Below are positions 53,395-63,148 of a stretch of 64,000 nt of DNA, one piece after another; the first letter of the stretch is position 1; the number at the start of each line of letters is the position of its first letter. This DNA is from CAVVVS01 sp963751355 (GTDB lineage Bacteria; Bacteroidota; Ignavibacteria; Ignavibacteriales; Ignavibacteriaceae): contig CAVVVS010000044.1 of NCBI GenBank assembly GCA_963751355.1, forward strand, positions 1-64,000. Direction: 5' to 3'. Both the position numbers and the translations under genes were made by a program. The notes below the pieces were generated by a model. The model saw nothing but the letters and a program-made list of their open reading frames with translations. It did no database searches and was not told the origin of the DNA.

Positions 53395-53826
53395 TTACAC
53401 CCAGTAATTATGTTTCCCTAACAGATTCTTATATTTTTCAACTGCAATCATACAAATCTACTTGTATTTAACACTTAACCGTGCCGATCTTTTAATATTT
53501 TATTAGTACCAGCAACCATTTATGAGACGAATATGGCATAATCATATCAAAATTTCGAAACTGCAAACGTAAGAAATAAAATCCTTTTCACTGCTTTATG
53601 GCTTTATATAGGGACCTAATTAATAATATCATAATAAATTAAATTTTTCTGAAACATTAAACAATATAGAACTTAGTATATAAAATCAAAGGAATTCGAT
53701 TGTGTGAACTTTGATGCCTGTTCAAAATTCTAACCAGTTTCAATTCGGCTGCAGTTGTTAATTAGCTGAACCGGAAATGAACAAATGGTCTTTTTCCCTG
53801 CATCATCATAATAAGATAAATTAATA
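53395..53826. other. Promoter region of the envelope operon
   Basis: About 430 AT-rich bases between the symporter 3' region and the first gene of the operon, both on the minus strand. No obvious gene, and no hairpin besides the 133-bp element at its left edge. Confidence 0.5.
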
Positions 53827-53959
53827 ATTCATGTTACGCAAAACCGTCATTTTGAATGATCTAAAAGATCTCAATATTTACGATTAACATAATTTTGATA
53901 TATATCCCCGCCTTGAGCAGGTCAAAACGACAAAAGATTTTTATTTGCGTAACATGAAT
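53827..53959. mobile_element. MITE-like element with 16-bp perfect terminal inverted repeats
   Basis: ATTCATGTTACGCAAA (53827-53842) faces its perfect reverse complement TTTGCGTAACATGAAT (53944-53959). Inside is a second inverted pair (GTCATTTTGA against TCAAAACGAC, one mismatch). The total is 133 bp without coding capacity. It lies 9 bases beyond the stop codon of the symporter gene. A clear target-site duplication was not seen. The interior is related to the repeat at 36065-36135. Confidence 0.75.
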
Positions 53960-53968
53960 AAATTAAAT

Positions 53969-55717
53969 CTATTTAATTACTTTTTTCCAGCCGATATCAG
54001 ATAAGTTCTTATAAATAATAAATGTGGAAACAACCCCGGCAATAAAGTAATAAATCGCCGTTTTGTAATCGCCGAATATTAACTTACCCAAACCAAATAA
54101 TATTGAATAAACAAGAACGACGCCGAATAACCAATTCATAAACATTCTTAAAAATCCGGAATCACTTTCCACATCCGGCAGCTTATCCGATATTTTTTTC
54201 CAAAGAATTCCCCCCGGATGAACGGTTCTATAAAATGAAAACAGCACTTCTTCATCAGTCGGTTTTGTTAAGAAGGTAACGCTCAGCCAAACAATTGTAG
54301 TAAATGCTACCAGATAATAGAGAGATATGGGGAAAGGTATTTGGTAAATTCTTATGAATGGCAGAATTATAAAAGGTGAAGTTAAAGCTGATATTTCGGA
54401 CCAGGCATTAATTCTCCACCAGAACCATCTTAAAATTAAAACTAGCCCTACGCCGGCACCTGTTTCAAGAATAAATTCCCATGCCCCGGAAATGCTCTGA
54501 ATAAAAAGAGTAACAATAATGGAAGCAACCATTAATAATATAGTGATAATTCTGGATATCTTAACATAATGTTGTTCATCTTCCTTGGGCTTCATAAAGC
54601 GTCTGTAAAAGTCGTTCAGAACATATGAGCTTCCCCAATTAAGCTGAGTAGCAATTGTGCTCATATAAGCCGCAAAAAAAGCTGCAACCAGCAGACCTTT
54701 TAATCCAATAGGAAGAAAATCATTCATAGCATAAATATATCCCATCCTTTTAGCATCGGGGCCGAGATGGGGATATAAAATTAGTGTACTTAAACCTACA
54801 AGTATCCAAGGCCAAGGTCTTATGCCATAATGGGCAATTTGGAAGAAAAGTGTTGCAAACAAGGAGTGTTTTTCATCTTTTGCAGACATCATTCTCTGTG
54901 CGATATATCCGCCGCCGCCGGGCTCTGCTCCCGGATACCATGATGCCCACCACTGAATGCCTACATAAGCTAGAAATGCAGCCACGGTTAAAGCAAACGC
55001 ACCGCTTGCATCAGATACACTAGAGATAGTAGGGAAGAAATTAAACATAAAAGAAGGAAGCTTCTGCTGCATACCATGTATTCCCCCCACCTGAGAGGAA
55101 TTGACTACTAGTATGGCTAAAATAATTGTTCCTCCCATCGCCATTACAAACTGGAACGCATCGGTTACTACAACTCCCCATAACCCGGACAAAGCAGAAT
55201 AGAAAGCTACTAAAAGCATGCATGCAAATACATAAATCATAACCTGCGATTGGGGAATGCCGAACATACCTACAAGAATAGATTCCATTGCCGTATTAAC
55301 CCAGCCCATTATGATTATATTCATAAAAATGCCAAGATAAATTGCGCGGAATCCTCTTAAGAAACGAGCAGGTTTTCCGGAATATCTAATTTCGGCAAAC
55401 TCTACTTCGGTCATTATTCCGGCTCTACGCCAGAGTTTTGCAAAAAAGAATACGGTAAGCAATCCGCCGAAAGCAAAATTCCACCACAGCCAGTTACCGG
55501 CAACACCGTTTTTAGAGACTAATTCGGTGACTGCCAGCGGAGTATCTGCGGCAAAGGTTGTGGCAACCATTGAAAGCCCTGCAAGATACCAAGGAAGATT
55601 TCTACCTGACAGAAAAAATTCATCCGTACTCTTACCGGCTCGCTTTGAGTAATATAATGCAATGCCAATAGAAAAGATAAAATATGCAAGAATGATTAGA
55701 TAGTCTATTAAATGCAA
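53969..55717 (-). CDS. Sodium:solute symporter family protein
   Basis: This 582-residue protein has about 13 to 14 membrane helices and belongs to the SSS (SLC5-like) family. The N-terminus DYLIILAYFIFSIGIALYYS, SGRNLPWYLAGLSMVATTFA and the DTPLAVTEL stretch are typical. The substrate (sugar, amino acid, vitamin or other) cannot be told. The start is TTG with GAGGTGA just upstream; no usable ATG lies nearby. It is monocistronic, with a MITE-like element right behind its stop that may act in 3' end formation. Confidence 0.93.
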   Translation of the reverse strand: MHLIDYLIILAYFIFSIGIALYYSKRAGKSTDEFFLSGRNLPWYLAGLSMVATTFAADTPLAVTELVSKNGVAGNWLWWNFAFGGLLTVFFFAKLWRRAGIMTEVEFAEIRYSGKPARFLRGFRAIYLGIFMNIIIMGWVNTAMESILVGMFGIPQSQVMIYVFACMLLVAFYSALSGLWGVVVTDAFQFVMAMGGTIILAILVVNSSQVGGIHGMQQKLPSFMFNFFPTISSVSDASGAFALTVAAFLAYVGIQWWASWYPGAEPGGGGYIAQRMMSAKDEKHSLFATLFFQIAHYGIRPWPWILVGLSTLILYPHLGPDAKRMGYIYAMNDFLPIGLKGLLVAAFFAAYMSTIATQLNWGSSYVLNDFYRRFMKPKEDEQHYVKISRIITILLMVASIIVTLFIQSISGAWEFILETGAGVGLVLILRWFWWRINAWSEISALTSPFIILPFIRIYQIPFPISLYYLVAFTTIVWLSVTFLTKPTDEEVLFSFYRTVHPGGILWKKISDKLPDVESDSGFLRMFMNWLFGVVLVYSILFGLGKLIFGDYKTAIYYFIAGVVSTFIIYKNLSDIGWKKVIK

Positions 55718-56202
55718 CTTTCACCTCGCTAATTTTTTCAATAAAATAATATTTTTCCCCCGGTAGCTTTGAATGATATTAATTTTGATTTGCAATATAA
55801 TGATTTTAATGAAAATAACGGATAGTTGCTGGCAAAGCATCACATTTTGTAAAAGCGCCTTGAAACTCAAATCGAATCGTTTACAATACATGGGAACTTC
55901 AATTATTCATAAATATATCAATCCCGAAACTGTAAAATATAATACTCTTTGTTTTCATTTAGAATTATGTTTTGCAAATTTATAGGCAGTCTATTTGTGT
56001 GATTCATGACAAAACATAGCGTTTTCCAAAAAGTATTTTTTTATTATTATGAACCGGGTGCCAGGCTTTGGTGGAATTTAGAATCCAATTTTTCGTCAGC
56101 TTTGAATTTTAATACTTATAGGGTTTTGAATAATATGGTAAATCAAATTTACTTTAGCATTTTCAGAATAAAATAAATCTTTTTAGATAGGAGAAACAAA
56201 TT
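55718..56202. other. Intergenic between divergent genes
   Basis: This 485-base spacer lies between the symporter (minus) and a methyltransferase (plus), so it holds both promoters. A short plus-strand open frame of 70 codons looks random. AGGAGA lies near the right end as the ribosome binding site of the methyltransferase gene. Confidence 0.5.
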
Positions 56203-57201
56203 ATGGAAAATGAAAAGATTATTTACGACACACATGAATTAATGCAGATGCTATCGGCATTTAAAAAAAGCAGAGTTTTACTTACTGCAGTTGAATTAGA
56301 TATCTTTAACTCTCTTGACAATGAAGAAATGTCTGCACCCGAACTTGCAGATAAAATAGATGCTGATTCTCCGGCACTTTCAAAACTACTATATGCATTG
56401 GTTTCACTTGAATTACTCACTATAAAAGGAAATAAATTCTCTAACAGCAATACATCCAAAAAATATTTTGTTAAGTCCGGCAGTTCATTCCTCGGCGGTG
56501 CAATGCATCAGGTTCAATTATGGAACTCATGGAATAATTTAACTGATATTGTAAAAAGCGGACAAGATGAAGTGAAACGGAAAATATATAACAGAGAGCA
56601 TGATTGGTTAGCAGATTTTATCGCGGCGATGCACGCAAGGGGAGTTCTCGAAGCTCAAAAAGTAAAACCTTTAATTAATTTTGAAGGTGTGAAAAAGGTA
56701 TTGGATTTAGGCGGAGGATCCGGAATTTTTGCATCAACATTTATTCGCAATACCCCTTCAATGCATGCCATAGTTTTTGATCTCCCGAATGTAATTCCTC
56801 TTACTGAGCAGTATATTGCCGGGGAAAACTTAACCGGTCGAATTACAACACTTGAAGGAAATTACCTTTATGACGATATAGGTTCCGGTTACGACCTAAT
56901 CTTTTTATCTGCAGTTATTCATAGCAATTCTTACGACGAAAATTTGTCTCTAATGAAAAAATGTGCAAATGCTTTGAATCCAAACGGCAGAATTGTTGTC
57001 ATGGATTTTATAATGGATGAAGATAGAACTCGACCTGTTCACGGTGCGTTATTTGCAATTAATATGCTGGTCAATACCGAAAAGGGCACTACTTATACTC
57101 GGAAAGAAATTGAAAACTGGTTATACGCCGCCGGTTTACAAAATATTGAAATGAAAAAAGTGGATAGGAAAATTGGTTTGATAAGCGGACGGTTGAAGTA
57201 A
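56203..57201 (+). CDS. O-methyltransferase family 2 (winged-helix dimerisation + SAM domain)
   Basis: This 332-residue protein has the N-terminal dimerisation/winged-helix domain (LTAVELDIFNSLDNEEMSAP, LADKIDADSPALSKLLYALV) and the C-terminal SAM-binding domain (VLDLGGGSGIFASTF, DLIFLSAVIHSNSYDE, NGRIVVMDFIMDEDRTRP). It looks like the acetylserotonin O-methyltransferase/hydroxyneurosporene-methyltransferase-like group, which act on small aromatic or isoprenoid compounds. AGGAGA is positioned well before the ATG. It is a single gene; the substrate is unknown. Confidence 0.9.
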   Translation: MENEKIIYDTHELMQMLSAFKKSRVLLTAVELDIFNSLDNEEMSAPELADKIDADSPALSKLLYALVSLELLTIKGNKFSNSNTSKKYFVKSGSSFLGGAMHQVQLWNSWNNLTDIVKSGQDEVKRKIYNREHDWLADFIAAMHARGVLEAQKVKPLINFEGVKKVLDLGGGSGIFASTFIRNTPSMHAIVFDLPNVIPLTEQYIAGENLTGRITTLEGNYLYDDIGSGYDLIFLSAVIHSNSYDENLSLMKKCANALNPNGRIVVMDFIMDEDRTRPVHGALFAINMLVNTEKGTTYTRKEIENWLYAAGLQNIEMKKVDRKIGLISGRLK

Positions 57202-57315
57202 TAAGTGATATTTTCGATAAAATTTTCAATGAAAATATTCATTAACCGATTCTTCTTATGTTATGCGAAGTTTACATTGAAAAAGTAGCTTTGAATAAAA
57301 ATATTATCATTCTAA

Positions 57316-58131
57316 TTATTTCAAATTTGTTAACTGAAGACCCAGATCCCATAAACGCTTTCGCGCTTCTGTGTCATATGCCTGAGGATTTGCTTTTGCT
57401 TCCGTTTTTACATTGAAATATTTCCCGGATACTCCGTTTAATTCTGGCGATACGGAAAGATAAACTTCCGCATCCGCACCGCTTTCTGCTTCTCCCAGGG
57501 GTGTAATATTCCAGCGCCTGACCATGTTTGTATTTAAATAAGTTCCGGGATGCAGGCTATTCACAGTAATATTTTCATCTCTCACCTTCTCAGCCAGATC
57601 GAAAGTAAACATGATTAATGCTAACTTGCTTTGGCGGTAAGCCCGCACACCGTCGAAATTATTTTCGAGCATTACATCATCAAAATCAACCGGATGCTGC
57701 CCGATGGAACTTACATTTACGATACGTGAAGGAGCCGCATTCTTAAGCGCCGGTAATAATAATTGTGTAAAAAGAAACGGTGCAAGATAATTAACTGCAA
57801 ATCGAAGTTCATAACCGTCTTTGCTGAGCCGGGGATCAGCCATTCCGGCACCTGCGTTGTTAATTAATACATCCAAACTTGGATATTTTATTAGTACTTC
57901 TTCCGCAAGACGCCGTACTTCACCTAATGAAGAAAAATCAGCAGCAAGTCCTTCAACATTTTTATTCCCCGATTTATTAATTATTTCTTCCACAACACGG
58001 ACTAATTTTTCTTTATTCCTGCCGTGAATTAAAACATGTGCATTTTGTTTTGTAAGATTTAAAGCAGTTAACTTTCCTATTCCGTCCGTAGCTCCCGTAA
58101 TTAATATTGTTTGTTCCTCAACTGTTTTCAT
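57316..58131 (-). CDS. Short-chain dehydrogenase/reductase (SDR)
   Basis: This 271-residue NAD(P)-dependent oxidoreductase has the Rossmann motif TGATDGIG at the N-terminus, NNAG at about 90-93 and a YRQSK active site with Tyr and Lys. The GMADPRLSKDGYELRFAVNY and NVSSIGQ motifs make it a retinol-dehydrogenase-like classical SDR. The substrate is not predictable. It lies 74 bases downstream of the aldo/keto reductase gene on the same strand and may be co-transcribed with it. Confidence 0.93.
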   Translation of the reverse strand: MKTVEEQTILITGATDGIGKLTALNLTKQNAHVLIHGRNKEKLVRVVEEIINKSGNKNVEGLAADFSSLGEVRRLAEEVLIKYPSLDVLINNAGAGMADPRLSKDGYELRFAVNYLAPFLFTQLLLPALKNAAPSRIVNVSSIGQHPVDFDDVMLENNFDGVRAYRQSKLALIMFTFDLAEKVRDENITVNSLHPGTYLNTNMVRRWNITPLGEAESGADAEVYLSVSPELNGVSGKYFNVKTEAKANPQAYDTEARKRLWDLGLQLTNLK

Positions 58132-58205
58132 AATAAATATTCTAATTGGAATTATACTTGTTGAAACATTGATAAATAATTTATGGCGTTCTACTGCTAA
58201 ATATT

Positions 58206-59207
58206 TTATTTATTCACAAGTTTCATGGTCCCGGTGTTGTACCTTGGTCCTATATCAGGATATTTTTTTAGCAAACTTTCTATATCTTTCAAATCACCGG
58301 ATGTAAGAACCACCTCTACAGCTTTTGCATTTTCTTCAAGGTATTTTATTTTCTTTGTCCCGGGGATCGGAATAACGTCTTCACCTTGATTAAGAACCCA
58401 TGCCAACGCTAATTGTGCAGGTGTACAGTTTTTCTCTTTTGCTAAAGTATCGAAATCATTTGCCAGTTTTTGATTATACTGCCAATGTTCATCATCAAAT
58501 CGAGGTAATGTTCTGCGGAAATCATTTTCTGGCAGACTCTCCTTTTTTATCGTATTTGTAATTAATCCCCTTGCTAAAGGACTGAACGGAATTAATGTGA
58601 TATCCAGTTCGCGGCAAACAGGTAATATCTCTTGTTCAATTCCTCTGGTTAATAAGGAATATTCACTTTGCAATGCTGCTACCGGGTGAACCGCATTTGC
58701 CCTGCGGAGAGAGTCTGCAGATGCTTCGGATAAGCCGAGGTATCGTACCTTACCTTCACGAACAAGCTCAGCCATTGCACCTACCGTATCTTCGATTGGA
58801 ACCTTCGGATCAACACGATGAGCATAATAGAGATCGATGGTATCAATCTTTAATCTTTTTAAGCTTGCTTCAACGGCTTGTTTAACATATCCGGGAGAAC
58901 AATCAAGATAAACATTATCCATACTCTTGAATGTGCCTTGCTCATCCTTATACCGGAATCCGAATTTTGTGGCAATAATAACTTTGTCGCGGTTAGCCGG
59001 AAGGACTTTTGAAATTAACTCCTCATTGAGTCCTTTGCCGTACATATCTGCGGTGTCCCAAAAATTTATGCCGAGATCCAACGCTTTATGTAAAACTGAA
59101 ATAGATTCTTCGTCGTTCCGGCTTCCGTACGCATGGCTCATCCCCATGCATCCTAGACCGATAGCCGACAAATTTTCGCCGGTCTTTCCAAGTTTTCTAT
59201 ATTTCAT
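58206..59207 (-). CDS. Aldo/keto reductase
   Basis: This 333-residue NADPH-dependent (beta/alpha)8 barrel of the AKR superfamily has the start MKYRKLGKTGENLSAIGLG. The catalytic tetrad is visible in DTADMYGKG (Asp, Tyr), IIATKFG (Lys) and YYAHRVDP (His). GTKKIKYLEENAKA marks the NADP-binding end. It resembles the YhdN/YajO-type general AKRs that reduce aldehydes. The neighbouring SDR and a methyltransferase suggest small-molecule or detoxification metabolism, but there is no pathway evidence. Confidence 0.95.
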   Translation of the reverse strand: MKYRKLGKTGENLSAIGLGCMGMSHAYGSRNDEESISVLHKALDLGINFWDTADMYGKGLNEELISKVLPANRDKVIIATKFGFRYKDEQGTFKSMDNVYLDCSPGYVKQAVEASLKRLKIDTIDLYYAHRVDPKVPIEDTVGAMAELVREGKVRYLGLSEASADSLRRANAVHPVAALQSEYSLLTRGIEQEILPVCRELDITLIPFSPLARGLITNTIKKESLPENDFRRTLPRFDDEHWQYNQKLANDFDTLAKEKNCTPAQLALAWVLNQGEDVIPIPGTKKIKYLEENAKAVEVVLTSGDLKDIESLLKKYPDIGPRYNTGTMKLVNK

Positions 59208-59347
59208 TTTATACCTTCCAGGTAATTTAGGTTTTTAAAAAAACTTACTTCTTCAAAATATGTAATAAACTATAGATTGTGAGAAATAAATACAACCTTA
59301 CATGATTTAACTCATAACTCCGCATTAACTCTTTAAGCTTATAGAAA

Positions 59348-60418
59348 TTAAAAAATTTCAAGTTGATTCCCGGTACGGCGCTTAAAATGCGAAGTAGTAA
59401 GATCAATTTCACGCTCATTCAATCCATACCTGCGGCAGCTAAGCCGGAAAAGATTTTGAATTGTATCAGCTAATTTCCCTTCACCTGAAAATCTTTTACC
59501 AAACTCCGACTCATTTAGTTTGCCCCCGCGCATCTCACTTATTTTATTTAATATTTTTTCTTTGCGGTCGGGAAATTCGCGCTCAAGCCAATCTGTGAAC
59601 AATTCTTTTAAAGAATATGGGAGTCTGAGCATTGTGAATCCCGCAAAACTTGCACCGTGATCAGCGGATTGTTTTAAGATACCGGGTATTTCCTCATCGT
59701 TTAACCCGGGAATTATAGGAGCAATGTTCACACCTACGGGTATGCCGGCTTCTGCAAGCTTTTCAATTGTCTTCAGGCGTCGTTCGGGCATGGAACTCCT
59801 CGGCTCCATCTTCGAAACAAGATCGTTATTTAATGTAGTTATCGACAGCATCACGGAAATAATTTTGCGCGCCGCCATTTCACGGAGAATATCAAGATCT
59901 CTAAGTACGAGCGAGCTCTTCGTAACTATTGATACCGGATTGCGGTATTCCAAACAAACCTTGAGTGCGTTTCTGGTTATGCTTAGTTTTCTCTCGACAG
60001 GCTGATAACAATCAGTGTCCCCGGAAAACATTATAAGCTTCGGTTCGTAGCTTTTTTTCTCAAAAGCTACTTGAAGAAGCTCAGCGGCATTTTCCTTAAC
60101 CATAATTTTAGATTCAAAATCAATGCCGGATGAAAATCCTAAAAATTCATGAGATGGTCTTGCATAACAATATATACATCCTTGTTCACAACCTCGATAG
60201 GGATTAAAGGAATAATCGAAATAAATATCCTCACTGTTATTCTTTGCAATAACGGAACGTGAATTATCTTTATAAAATAAAGTTTCTAGCTTCATTTCAT
60301 CCTCCTCCCAATAGTCCACATTCTCAAGGATGTCATCGGTTTCTTCGATGTGAAGCTTTTCGAACCTATTGGGCGGATTTAGTTCCGTCCCCCTTCCACG
60401 ATATTTTGATTTATTCAT
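59348..60418 (-). CDS. PA0069-family radical SAM protein
   Basis: This 356-residue protein starts MNKSKYRGRGTELNPPNRFE (ATG at 60418); an extra 28 hydrophobic codons to 60502 lie upstream and are not family-like. The radical SAM cluster is CEQGCIYCYARPSHEFLG (C-x3-C-x2-C). IFSGDTDCYQPVERKLSITR and NIAPIIPGLNDEEIPGIL are typical of the PA0069/SplB-like group, whose members have unknown or spore-photoproduct-lyase-like roles. A 13-position hairpin lies upstream. It stands alone. Confidence 0.88.
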   Translation of the reverse strand: MNKSKYRGRGTELNPPNRFEKLHIEETDDILENVDYWEEDEMKLETLFYKDNSRSVIAKNNSEDIYFDYSFNPYRGCEQGCIYCYARPSHEFLGFSSGIDFESKIMVKENAAELLQVAFEKKSYEPKLIMFSGDTDCYQPVERKLSITRNALKVCLEYRNPVSIVTKSSLVLRDLDILREMAARKIISVMLSITTLNNDLVSKMEPRSSMPERRLKTIEKLAEAGIPVGVNIAPIIPGLNDEEIPGILKQSADHGASFAGFTMLRLPYSLKELFTDWLEREFPDRKEKILNKISEMRGGKLNESEFGKRFSGEGKLADTIQNLFRLSCRRYGLNEREIDLTTSHFKRRTGNQLEIF

Positions 60419-60594
60419 AATTTTCGTTTTTTGTAAAGATAAAAAAAGATATGCTGAAATGAATGGTGTAAATAAAAAATTGATTCTATTATTTTTCTTC
60501 AATTGTAATCGTAAAAATAATATTTTTATTTTTAAGTGTGACCACTAAAAACATAGTATTTATTAAGTGAATCTATTAATAATGTGATTTATTA

Positions 60595-60625
60595 GGGATG
60601 ACATCTTTGATGAAGATATCATCCC
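60595..60625. terminator. Hairpin between the multicopper oxidase and radical SAM genes
   Basis: GGGATGACATCTT pairs with AAGATATCATCCC at 12 of 13 positions around a 5-base loop, 53 bases after the oxidase stop on the minus strand. There is no clear T-run, so it may be an imperfect terminator or a transcript-end stabiliser. Confidence 0.5.
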
Positions 60626-60677
60626 TTCCGAATCCTACTTATATTATCTCAATTTTAAACAACAAATCCGATGCAGC

Positions 60678-62810
60678 TTATTTGAGTAAGATCATCTTAT
60701 TTGTTTGAATAAAATTGCCCGCATGAATTCTGTAAAAATAGATTCCGCTTGTAAGTTTATCCGCATTAAATTCTACGTTGTAAACACCTGGTTCCTTTTG
60801 CTCGTTTACAAGTCTTGCCACTTCCTTCCCAAGTATATCATGCACTGATATTGAGACAAAACTTTTTGACGGTATGGAATAACTTATATTTGTTGTTGGA
60901 TTAAAAGGATTCGGGTAATTTTGATCCAGGTTATAATCAAGTTTGCTTAATTCGCTCACTGTTTTGGAGGATTCGTCAGCATCAAACTGATTTTTTGCAA
61001 GCGGTGGAGAAGCCACCACTTCAAACGGTCTCATCATTTCATGATCTTCGTGAGATAGTATATGACAATGCCAGACGTAACGTCCTAATCTATCAAAAGT
61101 AGTAATAATCCGAGTTACTTCGCCTGGATACATTATCCCTGTATCTTTCCAGCCTAATTCATACGGTTCCGGACCTTTCGGCTGACCTTTCAATTTTATG
61201 TTAGACAATATGCCGCCCGTAGATTCAGAACCATCATGATTAATATTTGGCTTGGTAGTTACTGCAGCAGTAAACTTCTGACGATTTATTAATTGATAAG
61301 CAACTAAATGAAGGTGAATAGGGTGTGCGTCTTCTGTAGCATTGTAAATTTCCCACACCTCGGTATCATTTAATTTCGGCAATTCCGTAATAGCGTCATC
61401 CCATGTTAATGTACCGTTAACTATATACCCATCTTTATTTGTAGTTTCTCCGACAACTCCAAGCATAGGCTGCAGCCTGCCATAGCTATCCGTTGCTTCA
61501 AAAAGCATTAATTTACGGGTAGCCCCGGTCTGTACCAATGGATTAAATGCACTATTTAAATTAGTTGCTAATGTACTTTCCGTGGAAGACATAGGAAGGC
61601 TAACTTTAAATGCCATAATTTGTCCGGCAGTATGTGGATTTACTGTTGCACCTTTAGGATAAGGTGATCTAGCTCTATTTTTAACTACTATTGTTTGCCC
61701 TTGAAAACCGGCAAAATCGACAATTACATCATATCGTTCCCCAGGACCAATTAACAGATGAGTTTGAGTTACCGGAGTATTTAACAAAGCATCGTCTGTA
61801 CCAATCATAAGAAACGGCTGCCCGTTAGAAAGAAACATATCATAAAACCTGGAATCTGACCCATTCAATATTCTTAATCTATACTTTCTTGGTTCCACCT
61901 GCATTACCGGCCATGCTACACCATTAACTAAAATAAAATCCCCAAAAAATTCAGGTAAAGCCGTTGGATTTGGCGTTCCCGGAGGTAATGCAGGATCGGC
62001 TGAGGGATAATATAATTGTCCGTCACTTGTGAACATTCTGTCTTGAATTACCAAAGGGACTTCATAAGGAAAAGCAGGCAGTCCCAATGGATTATCATCT
62101 AATCCCGTATCCTGATCATCACGGAGCAGATAAAATCCTGCCAGACCAGCGTATACATTCAAACGGGTAATACCAAGTCCGTGATCATGATACCATAAAG
62201 TTGCTGCCTGCTGATCATTGTCATAAGTGTATTCACTTTTTACAAAATGAGGACCTGTTACGGCCTCGTTCGGCGCCCACCATTGTTCCGGTAATCCATC
62301 ACTTTCAGATTCAGTATGCCCTCCGTGTAAATGAGGAACTACCGGCGGTCCGTAAGTATTCAAATAAGAGGCACCATAGCCGGGTAAGGTATATGCCCAA
62401 TGTATGGTTGTATCTATAGGAAACAGATGACCTGAACTTGGAAGGTGATTATACCATTGTACGGTAATCTGCTGATTTTTTTGTACCTCAAACGTTCTAC
62501 CTGGAAATGTTGGGCTCTGAGATGTATTTGCAGCATTTCCATAACCATATATAGTAGTAATCAAATGTGCCCCGCTTACCGGATCAACCAATCCAAGCCA
62601 CTGTGTAGTCTGCTTCATTTCAATTTCATAATGATTTGTTGATGCTTCAGTGTAAACAAAACTTGGATCCAAAGCATTTGGCAGAGGATTTACAAATTTT
62701 GGCTGTGTCATTGGATCTAAAAGGACCTGGGCGTACAAGAAAGTACTTTGTCCTGATAGAAAAAATATAAGAGAAAAGGAATAAACTAGTTTTCTGAATA
62801 GTTTTATCAT
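60678..62810 (-). CDS. Secreted multicopper oxidase with type IX secretion sorting tail
   Basis: This is a 710-residue secreted oxidase. It has an N-terminal signal peptide (LVYSFSLIFFLSGQSTFLYA) and three cupredoxin domains with all four copper motifs: HLHGGHTESE, TLWYHDHGLG, HPIHLHL and YVWHCHILSHEDHEMM, the last with the type 1 copper His-Cys-His and Met. It resembles CotA/bilirubin-oxidase-like enzymes that oxidise metals or phenolics. The last 80 residues form a type IX sorting domain (NYPNPFNPTTNISYSIPS, LTSGIYFYRIHAG, ending KMILLK), so the enzyme should cross the outer membrane and be attached or released at the surface. It is monocistronic. Confidence 0.94.
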   Translation of the reverse strand: MIKLFRKLVYSFSLIFFLSGQSTFLYAQVLLDPMTQPKFVNPLPNALDPSFVYTEASTNHYEIEMKQTTQWLGLVDPVSGAHLITTIYGYGNAANTSQSPTFPGRTFEVQKNQQITVQWYNHLPSSGHLFPIDTTIHWAYTLPGYGASYLNTYGPPVVPHLHGGHTESESDGLPEQWWAPNEAVTGPHFVKSEYTYDNDQQAATLWYHDHGLGITRLNVYAGLAGFYLLRDDQDTGLDDNPLGLPAFPYEVPLVIQDRMFTSDGQLYYPSADPALPPGTPNPTALPEFFGDFILVNGVAWPVMQVEPRKYRLRILNGSDSRFYDMFLSNGQPFLMIGTDDALLNTPVTQTHLLIGPGERYDVIVDFAGFQGQTIVVKNRARSPYPKGATVNPHTAGQIMAFKVSLPMSSTESTLATNLNSAFNPLVQTGATRKLMLFEATDSYGRLQPMLGVVGETTNKDGYIVNGTLTWDDAITELPKLNDTEVWEIYNATEDAHPIHLHLVAYQLINRQKFTAAVTTKPNINHDGSESTGGILSNIKLKGQPKGPEPYELGWKDTGIMYPGEVTRIITTFDRLGRYVWHCHILSHEDHEMMRPFEVVASPPLAKNQFDADESSKTVSELSKLDYNLDQNYPNPFNPTTNISYSIPSKSFVSISVHDILGKEVARLVNEQKEPGVYNVEFNADKLTSGIYFYRIHAGNFIQTNKMILLK

Positions 62811-63148
62811 GGTTCCCCCCAGTTGTAAAAATTGTTTTTCAGAAATTGTTAGAAAGATTAATTAAATTTAAAACTTATATTTGCCCCCCTTTCATATAAG
62901 TTTTTTGGGTGATTAGTGGATATGTAATTAGCAATGGTTGGTAATTATTTTTAATGTAGTAAATATAATTATTTTTGTCAAGCAACAATTACTATTGGAG
63001 TATATTTGGATTGATTCACAATTAATCTAATCCCGGTATTTAAGAAAACCGGTTGTTGACTCAGAATAGATCCAATCTTAGAAATTGGTATTATGCAGAA
63101 GGCATAGTATTAAACATTCAGAAGGAATTTCCGGCAGGATATAAAAAG
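62811..63148. other. Intergenic region upstream of the multicopper oxidase
   Basis: AT-rich sequence between two minus-strand genes. No promoter boxes, hairpin or repeat from the families seen elsewhere were identified. Confidence 0.45.

Noticed and set aside
55773..55985. A 70-codon open frame upstream of the methyltransferase
   Set aside because: Composition looks random, no ribosome binding site, and it lies in a spacer between divergent promoters.
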